10,793 bases of DNA. It comes from Cristatella mucedo (Eukaryota; Bryozoa; Phylactolaemata; Cristatellidae). How positions within the stretch are numbered: the first letter of the stretch is position 1; every line of letters starts with the position of its first letter. Below the pieces are notes generated by a model that ran no database searches, was not told the origin of the DNA, and saw nothing but the letters and a program-made list of their open reading frames with translations. Of the stretch, positions 1 to 7,619 are shown one piece after another. The DNA lies in assembly GCA_009760855.2 (NCBI GenBank), contig WPIO01000279.1, forward strand, positions 126,001 through 136,793. Reading direction: 5' to 3'. The translations under genes and the position numbers were made by a program.

Positions 1-1208
1 GCAATCGTGACTTTCGTTACTACATCCTCTGATTTCACCACGTTTAAGCGGAAAGTTAAAATACACCTGTTTATACTTACACTTAGTCATGCATGTGATT
101 CAACTTTTAGAGCTTTGCCTGTGTGCATCCTGCTACTAATCACAGTTGCACACTGACCATATCCATATCATCCATTACCTAGCTATTCTTGTGGTTTCTT
201 GAACAATGTACCAATAAACATTAGATATCGTTTCCTTCGCTGCAACTGTAAAGAAACTTGAAAAAGCTCTCTCAGGCGTTTCATAAAGTAAATTGTAATA
301 GTTATTATAACTACTATTACTGGAGAGCTCAAATGCCTTTTCAAGTGAATTGCAAACGGAAGAAGAATTATTAATGTTGCATTCAATTGTTTCTGCTCTT
401 GCTTACATATCATTGGATAAATAACGTATTTTATTTAGAATTATTGAACTGGCTACTATATTCCTTTGTAAAATTCACCGTCGAAGTTATAGCATGTCCG
501 ATGCCTCATATTCAAACTGATCATTTTACTTCAGGAACGATTGGAAAACCATGCATACCAATTTAAATCTTATTTTCTTTAATTAAAAAATTAAAAGCTG
601 CAGAACCATGCTGCATTGTTTTATTAATGATAGTTGTGCATGCATTGCACAACCAAATAATTTTCCAGTCTGTTAACTCCATCTCTGGGTCACTTCTAAG
701 TGACGTTTCCCTTGTGAGCGAATAACTGAGTTCCACTTTCAAAATCACTACGTTTTTCAATGAAATAGGTATTTCCATATTGTGAACGTAAATCTTGATC
801 ATCTATATTATTGTAATGTACTGTATATCCGTCTGTAACTGCACAAGGCCATTGAGGCTATGCGGGTGTTTTGCAGGAGAGGTATGTATAGCTCATTCAC
901 ATCCTAAGCCCCTTTCGGTATGCATTCGGTAGCCACTCTTCATCTCATGCAATGAAGAGAAATCATTTTCTAACATAAGGGCCTATTGAACATATGGGAT
1001 TCAAATTAAATCAGTAACAACTGCCTAGCTTGAATATCTTCTTTTGAAATGGGAGTCAGGGAATGACCATAATTATATGAGGAGTAATTTAAAGGCATTT
1101 GAATATTACCAATTAATTACTTGATCCTAAATTAGTTAAAACCGGCTGGATCTCAAACGGATATCTTTAGTTGAATGAGAATTAAGTTTGAAAGTGGTGT
1201 TGACTAGT
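1..1208. other. Anonymous AT-rich sequence, no recognised gene
   Basis: I see no recognisable protein, RNA gene or repeat family here. The two longest open stretches, 183-413 and 563-802 on the minus strand, encode 76 and 79 residues with no familiar motif. That is no longer than expected by chance in AT-rich animal DNA. An exon of an unknown gene cannot be excluded, but nothing in the sequence argues for one. Confidence 0.6.
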
Positions 1209-1358
1209 AGGTTAAACCTGAGCATGTCGAGACACCTCCAGGCACCTGAGCCTGATGGGTTAAACCGGGTTACCAAGGTAAACCATGCGAATGCGGACTG
1301 CTATGTGAATCTGAATACTGATCCACATTATATTCAAAAAGGCTAAACATTTCGGGTT

Positions 1359-1392
1359 TATATATATATATATATTTATTTATTTATTTATT
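1359..1392. repeat. Compound TA / TTTA microsatellite
   Basis: A run of about eight TA units passes directly into about four to five TTTA units. It ends within a few bases of the first recognisable LINE codons at about 1396. The upstream side, ending in TTCGGGTTTA, shows no LINE similarity. The microsatellite therefore sits exactly at the 5' breakpoint of the truncated LINE copy. It may have grown at the insertion junction or replaced further LINE sequence. Confidence 0.9.
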
Positions 1393-1395
1393 AAT

Positions 1396-1761
1396 GTTCA
1401 GTTCTTACTGACCCACAAAGCCCCCCACGGCTTGGCTCCTTCGCACCTAGCTGAACTGCTGCAACAGTTTCAACCTCTTCTCGCCCTCAGGTCCTGTGTT
1501 GACAATAAATTAGCTATCCGATTCCTCTGCTTAAAAACAGTTGGCTGCATAAGATTTAGCTCTTCCGGTCCGAGACTGTGGAACTCGCTTCCACAATTCT
1601 TAAACGACCACAACTACTCTCCTACTTCTGAGTATGGCTCATCCTTTTCAGTGGTCCTGAGCTGCTACTTTCATTCTACTCGCTACCTCTTCTGCTCTCC
1701 TGACTCTGCTATGCGTCATACTTTGTCTTTGTTATGTGACACGAAGTCTGTGGGAAATTGA
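1396..1761 (+). pseudogene. 3' end of an L2/CR1-like LINE ORF2 (reverse transcriptase C-terminus), 5'-truncated
   Basis: This frame reads through the hallmark C-terminal block of L2/CR1-type ORF2 proteins. LTHKAPHGLAPSHLAELL at 1408-1461 corresponds to the family's LTYKALHGLAPSYL-ELL. ALRSC comes next (about 1483-1497), matching the SRSLRSS region. LKTVG at 1534-1548 and SSSGPRLWNSLPQ around 1558-1596 match the KT-G-RAFS-AAP-LWNSLP motif. After FLND (about 1608) the resemblance to the usual FKS-LKT-LF ending is lost, although the frame stays open to the stop at 1759-1761. Everything upstream (endonuclease and RT palm) is missing, as expected for a 5'-truncated insertion. The frame shows no internal stop from 1396 to 1758, so this copy looks younger than the minus-strand copy at 7560-10280. 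There is no reason to think it makes a functional protein. Confidence 0.85.
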
Positions 1762-1772
1762 ATGCGTATCGA

Positions 1773-1839
1773 AAGCGGCTTAGGCTGTGAGTGAGCTATG
1801 CAAAACTCTCCAGCCTAACACTCACATGGTCTATATGAC
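1773..1839 (+). repeat. Probable LINE 3'UTR/tail block, copy 1 of a direct repeat
   Basis: This 67-bp block aligns without gaps to 3113-3179; I count 54 identical positions (about 81%). It lies 12 bp after the stop of the LINE ORF2 remnant. Its start, GAAAGCGGCTTAGGCTGTGA followed by GAGCTATGCAAAA, resembles the AAAGCGC-TTGAG...GCTATATAAA hallmark near the 3' end of many L2/CR1-type elements. I therefore read it as the element's 3'UTR. The conserved ACATGGTCTATATGAC part suggests the element extends past that hallmark. Confidence 0.7.
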
Positions 1840-1856
1840 AATGTGGAGTTACAGAT

Positions 1857-2430
1857 GGTAATACACACATAACTCAAAAACTGGTTTGGACAAAGGTTTC
1901 AGCCCATCAATCGATATGCCTTTTATCAATGTTTGCATGGGCTCTGGCAAAAGTTCCTTCAGTAGCACTCGACAAATCACGGCCAGACTTCCGTGTTTAG
2001 CTAGAAATTTCTTTCAGGTTCCGTACCTGGCAAGCTAGTACAAGTATTGCCTTGTGCGATCGGCTTTGTCAATCTGGCAAAATAGCTCTTCGTGTTATGA
2101 GGCGGCAATAGGTTCAAGTACTTAGAAAAATGGCTCCTTTCTAGTAAAGAACCGTCAAATGGAATTGTTGTGATCCAAGGAGTCAGCTTTCACCGATTCT
2201 GGTTTCAATAATCTGATCCGGTGTGAACGAATTGAGCCGAGCCGTGGAATTGCAGAAATCTCAGACAACCAGATCTGTTTTTTTGTGGGAGCAGAGCATT
2301 AAGGAAACAAGAGCACAAACTTATCATAGAAAGAGATCAAAAGTCGCAAAAAGAAATGGAACACAGATACAGACTTATTTTGCCCGACTGAATAGAAATG
2401 CACGATGAACAAAATCTTGGGATATGACTC
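1857..2430. other. Unassigned sequence with short open stretches on both strands
   Basis: No family is recognised. On the minus strand, about 2016-1857 stays open for roughly 50 codons and contains RVLLKELLPEPMQTLIKG, which looks protein-like but matches nothing I know. Another minus-strand stretch at about 2120-2010 contains SYFARLTKPIAQGN. On the plus strand, 2223-2408 encodes 61 basic residues without a motif. These could be pieces of a decayed element lying between the two tail copies, or chance ORFs. Confidence 0.4.
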
Positions 2431-2682
2431 TTTTTGCCAACTCTCAAGGTGCTGTGGGATTTGACCACAGCATTAAGCGTCCCCAGCTTTACATTGACTG
2501 CCGTCGTCGCACAAGATCACTTGATTGACTCTACTTTGAAGGTCAGCAAGGATGAAGTTTTGCACCACATAGCTCAATTAAAAGAAATCAACCGATGGCC
2601 GGATTTAACCTATACGGAAGCGATGCAAAACTACACCTACATCTTCTATCTGAATCTGAACGCCGATCGTGTTTCAATCTGA
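2431..2682 (+). other. Weakly retroelement-like open stretch, class uncertain
   Basis: The frame begins after a stop at about 2422-2424 and reads LPTLKVLWDLTTALSVPSF, then VSKDEVLHHIAQL at about 2542-2580, before ending at 2682. The order and roughly 28-residue spacing recall the post-palm part of BEL/Pao reverse transcriptases (LG-WD ... TKR-VL--IA--FDPLG). The diagnostic FDPLG is absent, and the sequence diverges straight after IAQL. Alternatively, LKVLWD...LS could be the LGV-FD--LSF motif of an L2-type ORF2, which would suit the LINE tail copy downstream at 3113. Neither reading is compelling, and chance is also possible. Confidence 0.25.
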
Positions 2683-3112
2683 GACCCTATCCTATTTTCA
2701 TTAGCAATATAATTCTCACTAAAGGTTTCAACCAGGTAATCAGATGGTAGTGATGGGTCAATGGTTTCAGTAATTTTACCGTTCGGCACAGCCAGGTCGG
2801 GGCATTGCCTTGAATGAACTCTGCGACGATTTTTGAAACGAACCTAAGTAGCTCATTAGCTGCTTCAATATGCACTTCCTGATTCAACTGTTGTCCCTGA
2901 CACTCATTGGCGGCGAATCATTAAGCTGCAGCTGAAAATCGATGCAGATGCAGGCGTCTCCAGAATCTGCCTTTGAGCAGGTTATTCGGAGGCCCTAATG
3001 ATAAAATTGAATCTGGAGGTGCCATTGAAACAAAGAATGAATGAGCAAATTACTGTGTCCCTTGACAGAAGCCCATTCCTGATAAACATCCTTTAAAGTC
3101 GTGCCTTGTTTG
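2683..3112. other. Unassigned interval before the second tail copy
   Basis: No known motif is visible. A minus-strand stretch from about 2940 down to 2687 is open for over 80 codons and contains EVHIEAANELLRFV and GNAPTWLCRTVKLLKPL. It resembles coding sequence in composition but matches no family I recognise. The short string AAAGGTTTCA occurs at about 2720 and again near 1894; that alone is too little to call a repeat. Confidence 0.4.
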
Positions 3113-3179
3113 AAGCCACTTAAGCTGTGAGTGAACTATTATAAACTCTCATGCATAACACCTACATGGTCTGTATGAC
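3113..3179 (+). repeat. Probable LINE 3'UTR/tail block, copy 2 of a direct repeat
   Basis: This is the ungapped counterpart of 1773-1839, in the same orientation and offset by exactly 1,340 bp. Shared anchors are GCTGTGAGTGA, AAACTCTC, TAACAC and ACATGGTCT-TATGAC. No ORF2 C-terminus is recognisable immediately upstream. It is therefore either a severely 5'-truncated second insertion of the same family or part of an older local duplication. Its CTATTATAAA is closer to the usual CTATATAAA tail motif than copy 1. Confidence 0.65.
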
Positions 3180-3203
3180 TTTTTGCATTTACACACGGAG
3201 ATA

Positions 3204-3818
3204 CATTACATTATATTAAATTACAAAGTAGCATATGGGGCTATGATTGAAGCAAAGAAACCAAGTATCAAGTTGGAACCTCACTGCATGATCATTAATC
3301 GCAGCTAGACCTGACTGGGTGACTGCATGTTTGAAGTATGACCAGCACGACTTGTTCCCAACTATTCTAAGGAGGCCGCTTTTCGTCCAGCTTGAGATTA
3401 TACTCATATCGTGGGGTGTTAATTCGGTAAAGTTGGGAAGCGCGATCTCAGTCAATCCAAGCTTAATCCTTTTCACGAAGATACGGCCTCATTGTTCATG
3501 TTAACCTTGGCTCTAACCAATTCCACAGGTCCTGAATACCAAGGAACTCATTGCTAGCAATTTATAGCTTGATGTGTTCTGACAGTGCTGCTGGCGAATC
3601 GGCGTAATGGCGTTTTGGAATTAGTAAAGTTTCAATTTTAGAGCATTTTTAGGGATCAGCAAACAAGTAGCTAATAGCGATTATACGTGTGGGAATTCAA
3701 TAAACCGTGTTATCATCAGCCGGTTTATGTGCTCTCGCTTTCGAATATGCACATTCGCTCAAATACATGGATACACAAATGCCCAAACACAGCCTCATCC
3801 AGCTGGCTCGTGTACATA
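3204..3818. other. Anonymous sequence, no recognised gene
   Basis: Overlapping open stretches exist on both strands (3216-3476 minus, 3319-3504 plus). They shadow one another and contain no motif I can name. No tRNA, splice-bounded exon or repeat family is evident before the CA-rich tract. Confidence 0.5.
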
Positions 3819-3854
3819 AACACACAGAAACGCACACACACACATGCACACACA

Positions 3855-3914
<60 letters not shown>

Positions 3915-4076
3915 CACACACACACACGCTCACAAATACACATACGAATGCACACACGCACACACATACACACATGCACTCACACACGCCTGCACGCATG
4001 CACAAGCATACACGCAGTTACAATCACATGTGCACACACTCCAGCAAGCAGTCACATACACAAAAATACAGGCACA
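3819..4076. repeat. Large compound (CA)n microsatellite with (AC)26 core
   Basis: The core at 3856-3907 is 52 nt of uninterrupted AC. Flanks on both sides carry degenerate CA-rich variants such as CACACG, CATACA, CATGCACA and CACTCACA, extending to about 4036 and fading out near 4076. The open frames here (His/Thr-rich on plus, Val/Cys-rich on minus) follow from the dinucleotide periodicity and are not genes. Alternating purine-pyrimidine sequence of this length can in principle form Z-DNA and is usually highly length-variable. Confidence 0.97.
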
Positions 4077-5408
4077 AGCGGTCTCTTATATAATGGGAAA
4101 TAATTAAAATAATCTTACTAGAATGGGACGACAGCTGAGGAACACAAGCGTTAGTTGCTGAATATCAAGTGAAAAAGAGTAAAGAAGTGGAGAGTCTGTA
4201 CTCGATGGAAAGATTGCCGATGGCTGGTGAAGAGCGAATACTATGTATTAGCAGAAATGTTAAATACATATTAAATAATGGCAGTCAGTGCTTTTCCTGC
4301 ATTGGCGTACCCTTTTTCTCTAAGTTGTCAAAGTTACAGATCGACTAGCTAAGTTATGGCAGACCCGGAATATCGGTAAAACCCTTTGGATACAACTGTG
4401 GACATGATTAGCTAAAGGTCTTTTTTGCGGCCATCTCCTTAGCCACGAACCAAGATAGCTAGTACGGAGGAAGGTCTCTGAAAACCTATGCTGAGTCTGC
4501 ATTGCTATGTCCTTTTTCGGAATTTTCTGTAGTTAGTAGGAATTTGTCAGTGTTTAATTTTGAGTGCAATCACAATAACTTTAGCCTCCTCGTTATAGAC
4601 GGTTGGTACAACCTGACATGGCAAACTATATCCCTATCATTCTTTTTACTTTGGTGCATAGAATTATCTCTTGTTGTGTGTTAGACGTTCATTTACCAAA
4701 CTATGGCTTCCGTAAATTAATGAAGGAAATTATCAAAGTGAGTCTTTAACTCAACTACTTCGATGTGGCTGCAAAGACTAGTCAGGCTGAGAGATAAAGG
4801 ACACGTTGCTTTTGTTAGGGTTGATTCTCCATCAAAGTCACTCGACAATTTAGCTCGCATCCACATTTAAGTAAGGCATATAATACTTAAGTCATTACAT
4901 CTTTATGCCAGTGTTTTTAACAAGTGGATTTACTCAATAATTACAACAATTTTTCCATCAACATTCATTCATTCTTCCTCAGTAAAGTTGGATTTGTGAA
5001 TGCAAAAGAGCTCGGCTGTTTAGTGATAATCGTTGGGTACTGACTTTATTGGTTCAGCTGACCATCCAACATTGGTGCAACTGTTACAACTGTTGCTCTT
5101 TTTGATACCTGTCTCATGCAAAATGCATTGTATCTTGGTGAATAATTTGCCATTTTGTAAACTGTACTCGACCTAACTCGCTTTAGTTTATATGTTTAAA
5201 AGATGCTCATTATTTTAGCATTACGAGATGCTGAAGTCAGGCATTTCAACACTAAAATACCACAATCGGCCGACCTGCTTCTTATGAACGTTTTTTTGTC
5301 AGAGCCTTCTTTGCTTATTCTTAGATTTTTATTAAGCATAGCACATTCTTGAATTCAGAATTAATAGGTTTCAAACTCAGCGGAAACTCGTGCCCATAAT
5401 ACCTGACC
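4077..5408. other. Anonymous AT-rich sequence, no recognised gene
   Basis: There is no recognisable coding motif, RNA gene or repeat family over about 1.3 kb. Open stretches at 4320-4502 (minus) and 4502-4684 (plus) are 60 codons each and unremarkable. A small imperfect hairpin lies at about 5106-5138 (GATAC ... ATGCA AAA TGCAT ... GTATC); it is too short to interpret. Confidence 0.5.
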
Positions 5409-5558
5409 ACCTTCAGAGTATTAGGAGTCTTCTTCTGTTTCATACTCCACTTCATCCAACGATTCAAAATGTTCAGGATAACCATCTTCGAAGTAGCAGG
5501 AGTTACCATCCGTTTCATACTCCACCTAATTATCTGAGCCAAAATGTACTGGATATAC
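5409..5558 (-). pseudogene. Two-unit 75-bp tandem repeat reading as an acidic 25-residue protein repeat
   Basis: Reading on the minus strand from 5558, unit A (5558-5484) begins VYPVHFGSDN, then a stop, then VEYETDGNSCYFED. Unit B (5483-5409) reads GYPEHFESLDEVEYETEEDS, then a stop, then YSEG. Shared residues include YP-HF-S, VEYET and Y-E. The period is exactly 75 nt with no indel, and many differences fall as conservative codon changes. Both points suggest the unit once evolved as protein. Each unit has one in-frame stop at a different place, so it is now broken or the frame choice is wrong. A different minus-strand frame (5569-5321) is fully open for 82 codons but gives a basic, unremarkable peptide. 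I do not recognise the family; it could be an exon fragment of a repeat-containing secreted or matrix-type protein, or a plain minisatellite. Confidence 0.5.
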
Positions 5559-5654
5559 CAGATATGCACTAAAGGTATTCACACGATAGATAAGATACAT
5601 ATAAATAGATATCCTGTAATATAGCTTGTTACTGGATACGTATGTAAAGAGAGC

Positions 5655-5740
5655 AAAGACGGGTATCGAATTGGGACCGTCGACATTCACGTTTTTATCC
5701 AGCCAATAGCCTCAGAGTAGCTTTCCACTGGGTCATTGGA
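5655..5740 (-). repeat. Candidate tRNA-derived SINE head (weak)
   Basis: On the minus strand the sequence runs from GACCCAGTGGAAAGCTACTC (about 5734-5715), resembling a tRNA A-box region, to GGTCCCAATTCGATACCCG (about 5678-5660), resembling a B box (GGTTCGA-CC). The separation is about 20 nt longer than in an ordinary tRNA. That would require a long variable arm or an insertion. No intact cloverleaf, CCA or poly(A)/simple tail was found, so this could only be a decayed SINE, not a working tRNA gene. Confidence 0.3.
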
Positions 5741-5944
5741 GTAACCAAAGTCGTCAAACCTGCCGCTAGGTGTGAATTCAGGAGAATCAGCAGAGGATTT
5801 TCCATTTTTTTATTCTACAGAGATTCATCGTCGTTATAAATTATGTTAAAAAAATAATATATTAAAAACATGGAAAATCAGAGAAAACCTGACCTACTGG
5901 TTGTGGCAACATTCACTGCGACGAGTTGCCAAAATATTTCCGTC

Positions 5945-6015
5945 ATTTTTTGAATGTGTGACCGGGACCCTGATCCTCATTATATTTAACACCTATATCT
6001 CACTTGAACGCTAAG
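5945..6015 (-). repeat. Second candidate tRNA-derived SINE head (weaker)
   Basis: The minus strand shows GTTCAAGTGAGATATAGGTG (about 6010-5991) followed by GGATCAGGGTCCCGGTCACA (about 5973-5954). The overall layout and roughly 57-nt span resemble the A-box to B-box interval of tRNA-derived SINEs. The B box itself is degraded: GGTCACACATTC stands where GGTTCGA-TCC is expected. The call rests on spacing and partial motifs only. Confidence 0.22.
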
Positions 6016-7559
6016 AATGTGAAACGTACCATATGCCGCCATTCACGTCTGTTGCTTGCGATGTCACTGAGATTAGCTTTGCTGAATCCTTATATCGGTC
6101 TCTAAGAGACCAGTTCTTTTTACTACACCTCGGGTAGTCTTACTGCACAGACAAACCACAAAATGCAATTTTTTTAAGGAGGTTTGTCGGCTGCAAATTA
6201 TCCACAGGTTTAGTGAGAGGGGTCGTTAATGGGTCATGCATGTGCAGATTTCCTTCAGTAACTAAGGCTGAAAACTTTTCGGAGGATCCGCAAGTATGTG
6301 AGGAGTGGGACTTCTCTGCATTGGCGTAAACTATTGTATTACAAAAAGTGCTCGCTGTGATGTTTCGCATGGTCAATGAGCATATCTATAGGTCTGCTGG
6401 AGCAAAAGAATAAAGCGACCTAATAGTTGGTGGCATAACCTTGAAGTAATTGTGTTGCTTGACTGGGAGCAAGTGCAGGTCGGTGGGAAGTGGAATAATG
6501 CAGTCGCCAAGACGCTAACGTCACAGCAGCCTAGCTGTAGCATTTTGTATCAGTTATTAGCCCGTGATAGCTAAGGCCAGTAGTCCAACAAACAGTAAGT
6601 AACATTAATGGAGACAGTACGTCACAAATGCGTTGACCAATCCTAATAAGCGCCTCAGATATATAACGTAATAGCTTGTCCAATTAACCGTACTAGCATT
6701 TTAAGCAATTGTTAAATATTAGATAAGTCTTGCATCCGTAACTCAGTAAGAGCTACGTTTGACACCATTTTGACCATTGAACCAGCACTTTGTCCGGCAA
6801 AACTAACAATTCTTAGCAATGCCGTCATACCACACCTGCAGAATTCCTCGAGGTCACTGGCAAAAGCGGCTCTTGGTCATATTTTGTCAATGTCGATATC
6901 ATCATATCCGAACGCCCACGAATTATTTAATCTCTCCTGTTAACATCGTTTTTATTATCGCACTAGTCGTCATTAGAATTGGAGTCGTGTCTTCTTTCTT
7001 TTGCGGAGGTTACCTGATTTACAGTACGTTCTGAAAGTAAATATCTTAGCGGTGGAAATGTACATACCTTTCTTATCATTGTAATATCTGTGGAAAACCT
7101 TACTTGAAATTGAAAGTTTTTTAAAAATGGCAGTTTCAGAAGCACAGTTCCTGCTTCCAAAATATCAATTTGAAGGCAAATGCTGATGACATTTGCTATC
7201 GTTTGATCTACTAGGTTTATATGAACCGTAATGAATATAAATTATTATTTGCAATGTGATCCTAGCCCTTAAACCTTGAATCTGGCGAGGCATGATTTGA
7301 CGCTTCGAATCAGTGCTATTGAACCAGCCGTTATCGCGGCCGCCTATGCAAGTAGAGCGAGTTATGCCTTATTTGTTTTGCCGGACAGCGGCTGCGAGCC
7401 AAGATTAGTAATAATAATTAAAGTTCATCTGTATAGCTCCCCAAGAAAACTTATTCTCTATTCAGGCGCTTCCGCTCTGCTATTTCAGAGAGACTCTCGT
7501 CTGAACCGATGTTGAGCTAGCTGGGACCGGCATGGTGGGTATCCTGACCTCGCACTAGC
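6016..7559. other. Anonymous sequence, no recognised gene
   Basis: No family is recognised over about 1.5 kb. The open stretch 6819-7034 (plus, 71 codons, ATG start) ends in a strongly hydrophobic segment (NIVFIIALVVIRIGVV, then a Cys-Gly-Gly and a second hydrophobic patch). It could be a membrane-spanning exon, but there is no homology or clear splice evidence. The stretches 6140-6376 (minus) and 7276-7515 (plus) are of chance length and motif-free. Confidence 0.45.
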
Positions 7560-7571
7560 TATCGACGGTAA

Positions 7572-7590
7572 ATAACTCACCACAGCTTTC
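7572..7590 (-). repeat. Possible relic of the LINE 3' tail motif
   Basis: The minus-strand string GAAAGCTGTGGTGAGTTAT lies just after the last ORF2-like codons. It can be read as the tail block GAAAGCGGCTTAGGCTGTGA with a short internal deletion, followed by GTGAG-TAT. The conserved ACATGGTCT part of the tail was not found beyond it. The match is short and could be chance. Confidence 0.28.
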
Positions 7591-7619
7591 ACATGACCAA
7601 TCGTTTAAAATAAAAAAAG

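Noticed and set aside
563-802. 79-codon minus-strand ORF starting at an ATG
   Set aside because: No motif, no splice or promoter context, and a length expected by chance in this composition.
1773-3179. The direct repeat pair as LTRs of a short LTR retrotransposon
   Set aside because: Similarity covers only 67 bp with no TG...CA ends, primer-binding site or polypurine tract seen, and the first copy fits a LINE tail better.
3687-4107. Long His/Thr-rich and Cys/Val-rich ORFs on both strands
   Set aside because: They are translations of the CA microsatellite; a dinucleotide repeat without stops is open in several frames.
6140-6376. 78-codon minus-strand Ser/Thr-rich ORF
   Set aside because: Looks superficially protein-like but has no recognisable domain, and similar-sized ORFs occur throughout the window.
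6836-6852. Adjacent PstI, EcoRI and XhoI sites resembling a cloning polylinker
   Set aside because: Only 17 bp, no vector sequence on either side, and the order does not match a vector I can name; probably coincidence.
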